The notes: a model not told the origin generated them from the letters alone. A DNA stretch of 64,000 bases from Variovorax ginsengisoli (GCF_030486595.1 NZ_JAUJZH010000015.1:62001-126000); one strand, 5' to 3'; counted from the first letter of the stretch, positions 7,849-17,375 are shown. A program made the numbers and translations.

Positions 7849-8511
7849 ATGGGCATCGAATTCGACTTCGGCGCGGTCCTCGGCCAATGGCCCCTGCTGG
7901 TGCGGGGCGTGCTCTGGACGCTGGGGCTGACGGCCATCGCGACAGTCATCGGCATGGTGGTGGGCGTCGCCTGCGCCTGGTCGCGCGCCAGCGGCCCGGC
8001 CTGGCTGCGCTGGCTGGTGGGCAGCTATGTCGAGCTGATCCGCAACACGCCCTTCATCGTGCAGCTGTTCTTCATCTTCTTCGGCCTGCCCGCGGCCGGC
8101 TTCAAGCTGTCGCCCGAAGTGGCGTCGGTGATCGCGATGGTGATGAACCTCGGCGCCTACGCGACGGAGATCATCCGCGCCGGCATCGAGGCCACGCCGC
8201 GCGGCCAGATCGAGGCCGCCGTGAGCCTGGCGCTCAACAAGGTGCAGGTGTTCCTGCGCGTGGTGCTGCCGCCGGCGATGAAGAAGGTCTGGCCGGCGAT
8301 GGTGAGCCAGATCATCATCGTGATGCTGGGTTCGGCGGTCTGCAGCCAGATCTCGACCGAGGAGCTGAGCTACGCGGCCAACCTGATCCAGAGCCGCAAC
8401 TTCCGCGCCTTCGAGGCCTTCATCATCGCCACCGTGATCTACCTCGCGTTGTCGGTCGGTGCCCGCCGCCTGCTCAACTGGGCCGGCCCCAAGTACTTCT
8501 TCGGAAGGTAG
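7849..8511 (+). CDS. Amino acid ABC transporter permease (HisM/GlnP type)
   Basis: 220 residues with about five membrane helices. The His/Glu/Gln permease signature appears as YVELIRNTPFIVQLFFIFFGLP early, and the coupling EAA loop as EAAVSLALNKVQVFLRVVLP in the middle. It forms the inner-membrane channel with the next gene's product. It lies 15 bases after the binding-protein gene. Confidence 0.93.
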   Translation: MGIEFDFGAVLGQWPLLVRGVLWTLGLTAIATVIGMVVGVACAWSRASGPAWLRWLVGSYVELIRNTPFIVQLFFIFFGLPAAGFKLSPEVASVIAMVMNLGAYATEIIRAGIEATPRGQIEAAVSLALNKVQVFLRVVLPPAMKKVWPAMVSQIIIVMLGSAVCSQISTEELSYAANLIQSRNFRAFEAFIIATVIYLALSVGARRLLNWAGPKYFFGR

Positions 8512-8518
8512 CAAGCCC

Positions 8519-9172
8519 ATGACCGATTTCTCGCTGTGGGACATCCTTCGCAACCTGCTGCTGGCGCTGCGCTGGACCGTGGTGCTGTCGTTGATCGCCT
8601 TCGTCGGCGGCGGCGTGGTCGGCGGCCTGCTGCTGTTCGCGCGGCTGTCGGGAGGTCCGGTCGCCGACCGGCTCATCGGCCTCTACGTGCAGGTCTTCCA
8701 GGGCACGCCGCTGCTGATGCAGCTGTTCCTGGCCTACTTCGGCATCGCCCTGTTCGGCGTCGACGTCTCGGCCTGGACCGCGGCCTCGGTCGCGCTCACG
8801 CTCTATACCAGCGCCTTCCTGACCGAGATCTGGCGCGGCTGCGTAGCCTCCATTCCGAAAGGCCAGTGGGAGGCCTCGGGCAGCCTGGCGCTCCGCTTCG
8901 GCGAACAGATGCGCCACGTGATCCTGCCGCAGGCCACGCGCATCGCCGTGGCGCCCACGGTCGGCTTCCTGGTGCAGGTGATCAAGGGCACGGCACTGGC
9001 CTCGGTGATCGGCTTCATCGAGCTCACCAAGGCCGGCAGCATGATCTCGAACGCCACCTTCAAGCCCTTCGTGGTGTTCAGTTGCGTCGCCCTGCTTTAT
9101 TTCGTGCTGTGCTTTCCCGTGAGCCTGTACGCCAAGAACCTCGAGAGGAAGATCAATGTCGCTCGTCGCTGA
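8519..9172 (+). CDS. Amino acid ABC transporter permease (second subunit)
   Basis: 217 residues starting at the ATG at 8519, seven bases after the first permease stop and behind GGAAGG. It has the matching HisMQ signature YVQVFQGTPLLMQLFLAYFG and an EAA loop WEASGSLALRFGEQMRHVILP. It pairs with the 7849-8511 permease. The end overlaps the ATPase gene by 17 bases, typical of tight translational coupling. Confidence 0.93.
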   Translation: MTDFSLWDILRNLLLALRWTVVLSLIAFVGGGVVGGLLLFARLSGGPVADRLIGLYVQVFQGTPLLMQLFLAYFGIALFGVDVSAWTAASVALTLYTSAFLTEIWRGCVASIPKGQWEASGSLALRFGEQMRHVILPQATRIAVAPTVGFLVQVIKGTALASVIGFIELTKAGSMISNATFKPFVVFSCVALLYFVLCFPVSLYAKNLERKINVARR

Positions 9173-9950
9173 AGCCCCCGCATCCGAAGCCGCTGCCGCC
9201 GCCCGGGTCTCCGTCGCGCCGATCGTGCGCATCACGGCGCTGCGCAAGTCCTATGGCAGCAACGAAGTGCTCAAGGGCATCGACCTGGAGGTCAGGCGCG
9301 GCGAGGTGATCGCGATCATCGGCAAGAGCGGCTCCGGCAAGAGCACCCTCCTGCGCTGCATCAACGGCCTCGAGGTGTTCCAGGAAGGCTCGCTCACGGT
9401 CGACGGCAAGCCGCTGCTGCACGAGAGCGCGATGGCGATGCGCGAGCTGCGCCAGCGCGTCGGCATGATCTTCCAGAGCTTCAACCTGTTCCCGCACCTG
9501 ACGGTCGGCAGGAACGTGATGCTGGCGCCGACCCTGGTCAAGAAGCGCAGCGCCATCGAGGCGGCTTCGCAGGCCCGCAAGCTGCTCACGCGGGTCGGCC
9601 TGGCCGAAAAGTTCGACGCCATGCCCGATCAGCTCTCGGGTGGCCAGCAGCAGCGCGTGGCGATCGCCCGCGCCCTGGCGATGGAGCCGGCGGTGCTGCT
9701 TTGCGACGAGATCACCTCGGCGCTCGACCCCGAACTGGTGGGCGAGGTGCTGCGCGTGGTGGAGTCGCTGGCGGTCGAGGGCATGACTCTGCTGATGGTG
9801 ACGCACGAAATGAGCTTCGCACGCAAGGTTAGCGACCGCGTGATCTTCATGCACCAGGGCCGCGTGCACGAGATGGGGCCGCCGGCGGAGTTGTTCGGCA
9901 GCCCGAAGACGCCGGAGCTGCAACAGTTTCTTTCATCGTTGCACGACTGA
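9156..9950 (+). CDS. Amino acid ABC transporter ATP-binding protein
   Basis: 264 residues with Walker A GKSGSGKSTLLRC near residue 55, the Q-loop in MIFQSFNLFPHL, ABC signature LSGGQQQRVAIARAL, Walker B VLLCDEITSALDPEL and the His switch VTHEM. GlnQ/HisP class. In Walker B the residue before ITSALD is the usual catalytic Glu. The N-terminus has an extra 25 residues rich in Ala. It completes a regulator-receptor-permease-permease-ATPase operon from 6248 to 9950. Confidence 0.94.
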   Translation: MSLVAEAPASEAAAAARVSVAPIVRITALRKSYGSNEVLKGIDLEVRRGEVIAIIGKSGSGKSTLLRCINGLEVFQEGSLTVDGKPLLHESAMAMRELRQRVGMIFQSFNLFPHLTVGRNVMLAPTLVKKRSAIEAASQARKLLTRVGLAEKFDAMPDQLSGGQQQRVAIARALAMEPAVLLCDEITSALDPELVGEVLRVVESLAVEGMTLLMVTHEMSFARKVSDRVIFMHQGRVHEMGPPAELFGSPKTPELQQFLSSLHD

Positions 9951-9999
9951 TCGAGGGGCGCGGCCGGGAACCCCCGGCCTGTGGCAAGCTCGGAAGGGT

Positions 10000-10563
10000 A
10001 TGCCACACCATTCCCGTCGACAGCTGCTGCGCGCCCTGTGGGGCGCCACCGCCATGGCGCCGCTGGCCGCCCTGGCCGGCTTCAACTTCTTCACCAGCGA
10101 ATACACCGCCACCCGCGAGGAACTCCAGGCGCAGGTCGCCAAGCGCTTCCCGGTGCAGCAGCGCTACGCCGAGATCTTCACGGTCGGCCTGCGCGATCCC
10201 CAGCTCAGTCTCGACGCCCGCAACAACCGGGCGGCGATCACCGCGGTGCTCTCGATCGCCAGCCCGCTGCTGCGGCCCTCGCAAGTCGAAGGCATCGTCA
10301 CGGTGAGCAGCGCGCTCAAGTACGACGCCGCGGCGCGTGCGGTCCGGCTCGACCGGCCGCAGGCCGACCGGATCGAGCTGCAAGGCCTGGGCGGCCGCGA
10401 CGCCGAGCGGCTGCAGCAGATCGGCGGCGCGGTCGCGCAGGAACTGCTGCGCGACCAGCCCCTGCGCACCTTCAAGCCGGAAGAACTCACGGTCGGCCGC
10501 AAGACCTACGAAATCGGGGACATCACCGTTCAGGACGACGGCATCACCGTCGCGCTGAAATGA
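10000..10563 (+). CDS. DUF1439 (YceB-like) envelope protein
   Basis: 187 residues. The N-terminus has a twin-arginine-like RRQLLRALWG followed by a hydrophobic stretch, suggesting export. The mature part FFTSEYTATREELQAQVAKR and the strand-rich remainder match DUF1439/YceB proteins, whose function is poorly known (a lipid-binding-like fold in the periplasm). There is no lipobox here, unlike E. coli YceB. The stop overlaps the start of the glycerophosphodiesterase gene by ATGA, implying a joint envelope role. Confidence 0.75.
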   Translation: MPHHSRRQLLRALWGATAMAPLAALAGFNFFTSEYTATREELQAQVAKRFPVQQRYAEIFTVGLRDPQLSLDARNNRAAITAVLSIASPLLRPSQVEGIVTVSSALKYDAAARAVRLDRPQADRIELQGLGGRDAERLQQIGGAVAQELLRDQPLRTFKPEELTVGRKTYEIGDITVQDDGITVALK

Positions 10564-11543
10564 GCCGCCCGGCCCTTTGGCTCGCGTCGGCGCTGCTGCT
10601 GGCCGGCTGCGCCGCACCGGCGCCGACACAGCAGCGCGCCGTCGACCTGCAAGCCCATCGCGGCGGGCGTGCCCTGGCGCCCGAGAACACGCTCAGCGCC
10701 TTCACCCATGCGATCGCCATCGGCGTCACCACGCTCGAACTCGACATCGGCCTGACCGCCGACGACGTGGTCGTGATCTCGCACGACACGGTGCTCAATC
10801 CGGACCACACGCGCGACACCCGGGGCAACTTCCTGCCAGCCAAGGGCCCTCCGATCCGCTCGCTGTCGCTGGCGCAATTGCAGACCTACGATGTCGGCCG
10901 GATCAATCCCGAGAGCAGCTACGGCAAGCCCTTTCCCAAGCAGTTGTGGCGCGACGGCGAGCGCATTCCGACCCTCGCCGCGCTGTTCGCGCGGGCCAAC
11001 GAACTCGGCGCGACCGACGTCCGCTTCAACATCGAGACCAAGCTCGACCCCGGGCGGCCGGAAGAAACGGCGTCGCCCGAGCAGATGGTGCGCGCGCTGC
11101 TGGCCGAGATCGACAAGGCCGGCATGGCCCCGCGCGTGACGGTGCAGAGCTTCGACTGGCGCACGCTGGCGCTGGTCGGCCAATCGGCGCCGCTGATGCC
11201 GCGCGCCTACCTCACGAGCAGCCGGACGCTGCAGGACAGCCGCTGGACCGCGGGCCTGAAGATCGCGGACTTCGGCAGCGCGCCGCGGCTCGTGAAGGCC
11301 GCCGCGGGCGAAGGCAAAGGGCCGGTGACGTGGTCGCCGGCCTACAACGATCTGAGCCCTGCCCTGGTGCAAGAGGCGCACGCGCTCGGCCTGGCCGTGC
11401 TGCCCTGGACCGTCAACCAGCGCGCCGACATGGCGCGCCTGCTGGACTGGGGCGTGGACGGCATCATCACGGACGACCCCGCGATCCTGCGCGACCTGCT
11501 CGGCGAGCGGGGTGTCGCCTTGCCGGTCGCGCGCCGGCCCTGA
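10560..11543 (+). CDS. Glycerophosphodiester phosphodiesterase, lipoprotein form
   Basis: 327 residues. A lipobox (ALLLAGCAAP) gives an N-terminal lipid anchor. The GDPD catalytic core follows: AHRGGRALAPENTLSAF, the metal-binding ELDIGLTADDVVVISHD, the NIETK strand and the C-terminal WTVNQRADMARLLDWGVDGI with TDDP. It hydrolyses glycerophosphodiesters to glycerol-3-phosphate and an alcohol, outside the cytoplasm in this form. It is translationally coupled to the DUF1439 gene by the ATGA at 10560. Confidence 0.93.
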   Translation: MSRPALWLASALLLAGCAAPAPTQQRAVDLQAHRGGRALAPENTLSAFTHAIAIGVTTLELDIGLTADDVVVISHDTVLNPDHTRDTRGNFLPAKGPPIRSLSLAQLQTYDVGRINPESSYGKPFPKQLWRDGERIPTLAALFARANELGATDVRFNIETKLDPGRPEETASPEQMVRALLAEIDKAGMAPRVTVQSFDWRTLALVGQSAPLMPRAYLTSSRTLQDSRWTAGLKIADFGSAPRLVKAAAGEGKGPVTWSPAYNDLSPALVQEAHALGLAVLPWTVNQRADMARLLDWGVDGIITDDPAILRDLLGERGVALPVARRP

Positions 11544-11566
11544 AGCACGCCCGATAATCATCGCCG

Positions 11567-12583
11567 ATGCCTGAGAACGCTTCCTCCCCCACCGCCCATG
11601 CCGGCGCCATCACCGATGTCGCCGGCATCGAAGTCGGCCACTACAGCGACCCCCGCCGCCCCACCGGCTGCACCGTGATCATCGCGCGCGAAGGCGCCGT
11701 GGCCGGCGTCGACGTGCGCGGCGCCGCGCCCGGCACCCGCGAGACCGATCTGCTGGCGCCCGGCAACCTGGTGCAGCAGGTCCACGCCGTGATGCTCGCC
11801 GGCGGCAGCGCCTGGGGCCTGGCCGCCGCCGACGGCGCGATGCGCTGGCTCGAGGAGCGCGGCGTGGGCTTCGACGTCCGATTCGGCACCCTGCCGATCA
11901 TTCCGGCGGCCGTCCTGTTCGACCTGCCGGTCGGCGACGCCCGCATCCGGCCCGATGCCGATGCCGGCTACGCGGCCTGCGCGGCGGCGTCCAGTGCGGC
12001 GCCGGCCGAGGGCAACGTGGGTGCCGGCAGCGGCGCGCTGGTGGGCAAGCTGTTCGGCGTCGAACGAGCCATGAAGGGCGGCATCGGCACGGCGTCGATC
12101 ACGGTCAAGGGCGTCACGGTCGGTGCGCTGATCGCCTGCAACGCGCTCGGCGACGTGATCGATCCCGATACGGGTCAAGTCGTGGCGGGCGCGCGCACCG
12201 AAGACGGCCGCGCCCTGCTCGACACCCGCCGCGCCCTGCTGCGCGGCGAGTTGCCGAAGCCGCTGCTGGCCGGCACCAACACCACGCTGGGCGTGGTCGC
12301 CACCGACGCCGTGCTGACCAAGGTGCAGGCCAATCGCCTGGCCAGCGTGGCCCACGACGGCCTGGCGCGGGCGATCAATCCGGTGCACACGATGAGCGAC
12401 GGCGACACCCTCTTCGCGCTCGCCACCGGCCGCGTGCCGCTCGAAGGCGACGCGCCCGGCATGACAGTGCTCGGCACCATGGCCGCCGAAGTGGTGGCGC
12501 TGGCGACCGTGCGCGCGGTGCGTGCGGCGCGCTCGGTGCGCATCGGCGACAGCCACTTCCCGGCCGCCGGCGACCTCGGCTGA
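11567..12583 (+). CDS. P1-family (DmpA/NylC-like) self-processing hydrolase
   Basis: 338 residues, full length for N-terminal-nucleophile hydrolases of the aminopeptidase DmpA/6-aminohexanoate-oligomer hydrolase group. The presumed autocleavage site is Asn-Thr within AGTNTTLGVVATDA (about residue 247), which frees Thr as nucleophile. The conserved acidic motif MSDGDTLFALATG follows about 45 residues later. N-terminal DVAGIEVGHYSDPRRPTGCTV and LAGGSAWGLAAADG are family hallmarks. Family members cut N-terminal residues from short peptides or amide oligomers. No signal peptide is seen, so it is probably cytoplasmic. It is monocistronic, 23 bases after the phosphodiesterase gene. Confidence 0.9.
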   Translation: MPENASSPTAHAGAITDVAGIEVGHYSDPRRPTGCTVIIAREGAVAGVDVRGAAPGTRETDLLAPGNLVQQVHAVMLAGGSAWGLAAADGAMRWLEERGVGFDVRFGTLPIIPAAVLFDLPVGDARIRPDADAGYAACAAASSAAPAEGNVGAGSGALVGKLFGVERAMKGGIGTASITVKGVTVGALIACNALGDVIDPDTGQVVAGARTEDGRALLDTRRALLRGELPKPLLAGTNTTLGVVATDAVLTKVQANRLASVAHDGLARAINPVHTMSDGDTLFALATGRVPLEGDAPGMTVLGTMAAEVVALATVRAVRAARSVRIGDSHFPAAGDLG

Positions 12584-12696
12584 GTACTGCGGGCGCGGGC
12601 ACCCGACATGCGCTTTGTAACCAGCCGGGGGCGGAAAGCACAGAAAATGCCGCTGCCGCGACCGCGGTGTCCCCGAGCCTCGTTCCAACTTTCCGC

Positions 12697-14070
12697 ATGC
12701 CCCAAGCCATCCGCCTGTTCCTGCTGTCGATCCGCGACCTGATCGCTTCCGCCGGGCCCGTCATCTTTCTCGTCGTCGCGCTGCTGGTCGCCGCCTACTG
12801 GTGGCTGCAGCCGCAGCCGCCCAGGCGCGTGACCCTGGCCACCGGGCCGGCCGGCAGCGCGTATGCCGAGTTCGGCAAGCGCTACGCCGCGGCCCTCAAG
12901 GCCAACGGCATCGAAGTCGAACTCAAGCCCACCGATGGCTCGCTCGACAACCTGCAGCTGCTGCGCAGCGGCGGCGCCGACGTGGCCTTCGTGCGCGGCG
13001 GCAGCGCCGACCCGGTGAAGGACGAGGAAGCCGGCCTGACCTCGCTGGGCAGCCTGTTCTTCGAGCCGCTGTGGTTCTTCTACCGGACCGATGCGGCGAA
13101 GCGGATCGACCGCAAGACCGGCACCCTCACCTCGCTGACCCAGCTCAAGGACCTGCGCATCAACGTCGACAAGCCGGGCAGCGGCGTGCCCGACATCATG
13201 GAGCGGATGTTCCACGCCAACCACATGGACCCGGCCGCGCTGAACCTGTCCAACCTCGAGCAGACGCCCGCGACCGAAGCGCTGCAAGCCGGCCTGCTCG
13301 ACGTGATCGTGCTGGCCTCGGCACCGCAATCGCCGCTGGTGCAGCGGCTGCTGCGCACGCCCGACATCCAGTTGATGGACTTCCAGCAGAGCGACGCCTA
13401 TTCGCGGCGTTTCGCCTTCCTGCAGCCGGTGGACCTGCCGCGCGGCGTGGTCGACCTGGCGGCCGACCTGCCGTCGCACGACGTGTCGCTGCTGGCCGCC
13501 ACCACCTCGCTGCTGTCGCGCGAGGAAACCCACCCCGCGCTGCGACAGCTGTTCGCGCAGACCGCGCAGAGCCTGCATGGCGGCGCCGGCTGGTTCAACC
13601 GCGCGCGCGACTTTCCCAACACCCGGACCAGCGAACTGCCGGTCAGCCCCGAAGGCGATCGCGCCATCAACGGCACGCCGCCGTTCTGGCAGCGCTACCT
13701 GCCGTTCTGGGCCAGCAACCTGGTCGAGCGGATGTGGCTGGTGCTGGGCGGCCTGCTGGTGCTGATGCTGCCGCTGAGCCGGATCGTGCCGCCGCTCTAC
13801 CAGTTCCGGGTCCGCCGCCGCGTGTTCCGCTGGTATGCACGGCTGCGCGAGGTCGAGCACAAGCTGGAGGCGCATACCGGCGACCCCGACGCGCTGCTGA
13901 AGGAACTCGGCGAGCTCGATCGCGTGGTCAACAAGGTCGCGGTGCCGCTGTCCTATGCCGACGAGCTCTATGCGCTGCGCAACAACATCGAGGCGGTGCG
14001 CAGGCGCGTGCTCGCGGGCGCGCCGCGCGCGGCGGGCGCCGCGCAGAAACTTTCCACCGGACCCGCTTGA
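12697..14070 (+). CDS. TAXI-family TRAP transporter solute-binding protein, membrane-anchored
   Basis: About 457 residues. An N-terminal membrane helix (FLVVALLVAAYWWLQP) leads to a periplasmic TAXI receptor domain starting VTLATGPAGSAYAEFGKRY and including a LDNLQLLRSGGADVAFVRGG ligand region. A second hydrophobic helix near residue 350 (LVLGGLLVLMLPLSRI) and a C-terminal coiled cytoplasmic tail are present, longer than classic TAXI receptors. A GTG at 12667 in the same frame is an alternative start; neither start has a clear ribosome site. No TRAP membrane subunit is nearby. The two anchors make it look like a sensor or anchored receptor rather than a free binding protein. Confidence 0.85.
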   Translation: MPQAIRLFLLSIRDLIASAGPVIFLVVALLVAAYWWLQPQPPRRVTLATGPAGSAYAEFGKRYAAALKANGIEVELKPTDGSLDNLQLLRSGGADVAFVRGGSADPVKDEEAGLTSLGSLFFEPLWFFYRTDAAKRIDRKTGTLTSLTQLKDLRINVDKPGSGVPDIMERMFHANHMDPAALNLSNLEQTPATEALQAGLLDVIVLASAPQSPLVQRLLRTPDIQLMDFQQSDAYSRRFAFLQPVDLPRGVVDLAADLPSHDVSLLAATTSLLSREETHPALRQLFAQTAQSLHGGAGWFNRARDFPNTRTSELPVSPEGDRAINGTPPFWQRYLPFWASNLVERMWLVLGGLLVLMLPLSRIVPPLYQFRVRRRVFRWYARLREVEHKLEAHTGDPDALLKELGELDRVVNKVAVPLSYADELYALRNNIEAVRRRVLAGAPRAAGAAQKLSTGPA

Positions 14071-14114
14071 CCTGGAGCGCGCTCGACGCGGCAGCTCCGG
14101 CCCTCAGGCGGCGA

Positions 14115-15530
14115 TCACCACTTGTCGTCAACCGGTGCCGCCTTCGGCGCCGCAGGTGCGGCCGCACTGCGCGCGACAGCCGGCTTCGGCTTGCCGGCCG
14201 GCGCCGGTGCTTCCTGGTTCTGCGCCACAGCGGCCACGCGGGCAGGCAGCATCCCGCGCAGTTGAAGCGCCCCGGGCTGCAGGCCGTCGAGGCTCATTTG
14301 CACGCGGTCGAGGCGGCCCTGCGCCATGGTCGGCGTCACGCGGTCGATCACCACTTCGCAACAGTCGGACTCGACGCGGCCGAGCGACTGGCGGGTCTGA
14401 GGGTCGAACATCTCCTTGCCCATGTGGACCAGCTGGTAGCGTGCGCCTTCGCGCACCGCCTGGCCGCCCTGGCTGAGCACCGCCGCGTTGCCTTCCAGCG
14501 AGATCACGGTCACCGGGAAGGTGCGCGAGACGATGCCCGAGACGATGCGATTGGCGATGTCGTTCTGCATGCCTTCGCTGATCTGGCCGCCATCGACGCC
14601 GGTGCCCAGCGTCGTGGCCGCCACGCTCGGCGCCTCGCCGCGCATCGACTCGGACAGCATGACCTGGCGCGTCGCGACGTTGACCAGCTTCTGCGACACC
14701 GCCCAGCCGCCCGAGTAGCTCACCAGTTCGCGGTCGCTGGTCTGCAGCTTGCGCACATGGCGGTTGTACGCGAAGGAGGCGATCTTGCCGACCCACACCA
14801 CGTCGGCGCTCATCGCCTGCCCCAGCTTGCCGAACTCGGCGCGCGGCGCCTGGCCCGACGAGATCATGTCGAGCTCCTGCGCCACTTCGCCACCGAGATC
14901 GCGATCGAGCACGGTGAAGCGGCCGGTGTTGGTCAGCGCCGCGAGGATCTGCTGGCGCAGGTCCTCGGCCACCTTGTCGGCCGCCACGCTGCGTCCGCCG
15001 ACCGCGAAGGTGTCGCTGTCGAAGCGCAGTGGCGCGATCACGATCTTCAGCTTCTTGCTGTCGGCCGCCGAGGGCGTGAACTTCGCCACCTCGGCGTCGA
15101 TGTCGGCCTTGTAGAAGCCGCGGCTGTCCGGTCCGTCGAGCTGGTTGACCTTGAAGCCGGTGATGGCGCCGCCGGCGCTTTGCACGATGTGCTCGGCGAA
15201 GGCGTTGGTGCGCAGGGCTTCGGCGTCCTTGCCGCGCGCCAGCGACAGCGTGAGCTTGAACTGCTCGGAGCTCAGGTCCACGGTCTGGCCGTTGGCCTGC
15301 TTCAGCGCGAAGCGGATGGCCTCGTCGACGGCCTCGGCCGCGGAGGCACCGGTGCCCTTCGCGTTGACCGTGACGGTGCCGACCTTGCCCACGTCGGGCA
15401 TCGGCGCGACCGGTGCCGCCGGGGCTGCCGGTGGCGCGTCGGCCACCGCGGCCTCGGGCGGCCTCGCCTTGCCGCAAGCCGCGACCGAAAGTGCCACCAG
15501 CGCGGCCAGTGCAAGTCGATTGAACTTCAT
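14115..15530 (-). CDS. Lipoprotein with FlgT-like three-part architecture (CsgG/LpoB-type middle domain)
   Basis: 471 residues with lipobox LSVAACGK. Residues about 45-150 (VTVNAKGTGASAAEAVDEAI, later SRGFYKADIDAEV) resemble the FlgT/LPP20 N-terminal fold. Residues about 158-330 (LKIVIAPLRFDSD, LAALTNTGRFTVLDRD, ADVVWVGKI) resemble the CsgG/LpoB/FlgT middle domain. Residues about 340-420 (GNAAVLSQGGQAVREGARYQ, then RVESDCCEVVIDRV) look like a FlgT-type C-terminal SH3-like domain. The tail is low-complexity Ala/Pro. It is last in a four-gene exported-protein operon with no flagellar genes. Predicted outer-membrane/periplasmic; function unknown. The domain reading is from pattern, not a search. 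Confidence 0.75.
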   Translation of the reverse strand: MKFNRLALAALVALSVAACGKARPPEAAVADAPPAAPAAPVAPMPDVGKVGTVTVNAKGTGASAAEAVDEAIRFALKQANGQTVDLSSEQFKLTLSLARGKDAEALRTNAFAEHIVQSAGGAITGFKVNQLDGPDSRGFYKADIDAEVAKFTPSAADSKKLKIVIAPLRFDSDTFAVGGRSVAADKVAEDLRQQILAALTNTGRFTVLDRDLGGEVAQELDMISSGQAPRAEFGKLGQAMSADVVWVGKIASFAYNRHVRKLQTSDRELVSYSGGWAVSQKLVNVATRQVMLSESMRGEAPSVAATTLGTGVDGGQISEGMQNDIANRIVSGIVSRTFPVTVISLEGNAAVLSQGGQAVREGARYQLVHMGKEMFDPQTRQSLGRVESDCCEVVIDRVTPTMAQGRLDRVQMSLDGLQPGALQLRGMLPARVAAVAQNQEAPAPAGKPKPAVARSAAAPAAPKAAPVDDKW

Positions 15531-15534
15531 GGGA

Positions 15535-16179
15535 TCAAAACGAGCCCAGCGCCTTGGTGGCGTCGGTCGGCACCGGAATGTCGTGGCTCTTGGCGTAGGC
15601 CGTCGAGATGCTCAGCGTGTCGTAGACGTTCTTGGCGTTGCCCGGGAAGTTCGTCACCACGTAGGCGCCCGAGTTGAGCTTGGTCATGGCCAGCATCGGC
15701 GATGCCTTCAGGGTGCTGGCGAAGTTCGTGATGTGCGGACGCAGGCCGATGTACTTGATCACGCCGGTGCCGAGCGAGGCCATGCCCGACGCATAGAGCG
15801 ACTGCGACTGCGCATCCATCTGCAGGTTGCCGTCCTTCAGGCGCTCGCTGATTTCCTTCGACGAGTCGCTCTGGATCTTGTCGGCGTCCAACAGGTTGCC
15901 CTTGGTCGCGCCGTCGCCGAGCGCGTCGGCGGTCGACTTGAGCTTGGCGGCCGATTCCTTGAGGCCGACGGCTTCGGCCATCTTCGACTGGGCCAGCAGC
16001 ACTTCCTTGTTGGCCGAGACGTAGGCACGCACCAGCTGGTCCTGCTGGGCAGCTTCATTGCCGGCGCTGGCCGAGGACGAAGCGCCGCCGGTCAGGCCGC
16101 CGATCGAAGGCAGCGACAACTGGGCAAGGGCCGAGGACGAGACGAGGACGCAAGCGAGTGCAATGGCGTTGAATTTCAT
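15535..16179 (-). CDS. Exported hypothetical protein, third gene of the FlgT-like operon
   Basis: 214 residues. A signal peptide (MKFNAIALACVLVSSSALAQ) is nearly the same in its first residues as that of the downstream lipoprotein. The mature part begins with a Gly/Ser-rich stretch and is otherwise mostly helical, with many Lys, Ala and Ser. There is no cysteine for lipidation in the mature start. I recognise no family. It sits four bases before the lipoprotein gene and 44 after the gene upstream, so the products probably act together in the periplasm. Confidence 0.8.
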   Translation of the reverse strand: MKFNAIALACVLVSSSALAQLSLPSIGGLTGGASSSASAGNEAAQQDQLVRAYVSANKEVLLAQSKMAEAVGLKESAAKLKSTADALGDGATKGNLLDADKIQSDSSKEISERLKDGNLQMDAQSQSLYASGMASLGTGVIKYIGLRPHITNFASTLKASPMLAMTKLNSGAYVVTNFPGNAKNVYDTLSISTAYAKSHDIPVPTDATKALGSF

Positions 16180-16223
16180 GAGGTTCGAATCAGAAAAGAA
16201 AAGAGAAAACGGAGGCTGGCGTC

Positions 16224-17375
16224 TCAGCGCAGGCCGATGTTGGTGACCTGGCTCACGAGTTCGCGCGCGGCACTGTCGGCCGCCTTCTTGAGCGCGTTGC
16301 CGCGAGCCTCGGCTTCGGTCGGGCCGACACCGGCGTACTGCACCGGGCCGACGGTCGACAGGTTCTCGGGAATGCCGCTGCTGAGATCGAGGATCTTGCC
16401 GGTGACCGTCACGGCCACGCGCTGCAGGCCGGTGGCCGGATCGGTGTCGGCCAGGCCGACGTCGAGCGTGCCGAATGCAAGGTACGGCACCTGGGCCGCC
16501 TGCAGGCCGCGCACCACGTCGCGCAGGGTGGCCGGATCGAGGTCGTTGCCGCTCTTGTAGTCGTTCTCGACGCTCTTGATCTTCAGCAGGCCGTTGGTGT
16601 AGGGCTCGACGTAGGCGGCTTCGAGAACCTTGAAGCCGGCCGAGGCGAAGATGCCGGTGAACACCGCGTTGAGGTTGGCGCTCGGGAAGATGCGCCAGGT
16701 CGATTCGCTGGACTTGCGGGTCGTGCTGCCGCCGGTCTCGATCGTATCGGTGCGCTTGGCTTCGATCGAGGTCGAGCGCTTGACCGAGGCGTTGGTGCCG
16801 ATGCGGCCGCCGCGGATCGACTCGCCTTCGACGCCGCTGCGGTCGTCGGCGCCCTGCACGTCGATCTTCGTGCCGCGGTCGACGCGCTTGTAGACGCGGT
16901 CGTCGAAGCTCTTCTCAGAATCGACCTGGCGCGAGACGAACAGGAAGGTCAGCTTCGACTTGTCGCTCTTCGCCGCGGCCTGGGTGGCCGATCCGGCCTT
17001 GACCGCATTGCGCAGCTGCGCCACGTTGATCGACGTCCGCACCGTCACCGTGTAGACGTGCTTGTCGGTCTGGTCCTGTTCGTCGAGCACTGTCGTGTCG
17101 AGGATGAATTTGTCGAGATTGGCGGCCACGCGGTCGCGGATCGCATCGAAGTTGGCCGATTCGGACTGCCCTGCTTCGGCGTAGTAGAACTCGACCGCCT
17201 TGACCTGCGCGTCGCGCAGCGCCTTCTGCTTGTCGTCGGCCGATGCCTTGCTGCCGAACACCGAGCCCTGGTAGGTCACGGAGGCCTTGCCGCGCGCATT
17301 GGCAACCTGCGCCTGCGCGGCGAAAGCCGCCGTCGCCACGAGCAGCATGAGAAAGACGTTGCGGATTACTTGCAT
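16224..17375 (-). CDS. Exported protein with FlgT-N/LPP20-like N-terminal domain
   Basis: 383 residues from the ATG at 17375, with a signal peptide ending AAFAAQAQV. The region GKASVTYQGSVFGSKASADD to VYTVTVRTSINVAQLRNAV (about residues 25-130) follows the pattern of FlgT N-terminal or LPP20 domains: a strand, a helix carrying the AR..A..A repeats, then a strand pair. The remainder (RIFPSANLNAVFTGIFASAG and onward) resembles a CsgG-like alpha/beta domain. The gene overlaps the preceding gene by 10 bases, so the two are translationally coupled. Exact role unknown; I infer an envelope assembly partner of the 14115-15530 lipoprotein. Confidence 0.75.
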   Translation of the reverse strand: MQVIRNVFLMLLVATAAFAAQAQVANARGKASVTYQGSVFGSKASADDKQKALRDAQVKAVEFYYAEAGQSESANFDAIRDRVAANLDKFILDTTVLDEQDQTDKHVYTVTVRTSINVAQLRNAVKAGSATQAAAKSDKSKLTFLFVSRQVDSEKSFDDRVYKRVDRGTKIDVQGADDRSGVEGESIRGGRIGTNASVKRSTSIEAKRTDTIETGGSTTRKSSESTWRIFPSANLNAVFTGIFASAGFKVLEAAYVEPYTNGLLKIKSVENDYKSGNDLDPATLRDVVRGLQAAQVPYLAFGTLDVGLADTDPATGLQRVAVTVTGKILDLSSGIPENLSTVGPVQYAGVGPTEAEARGNALKKAADSAARELVSQVTNIGLR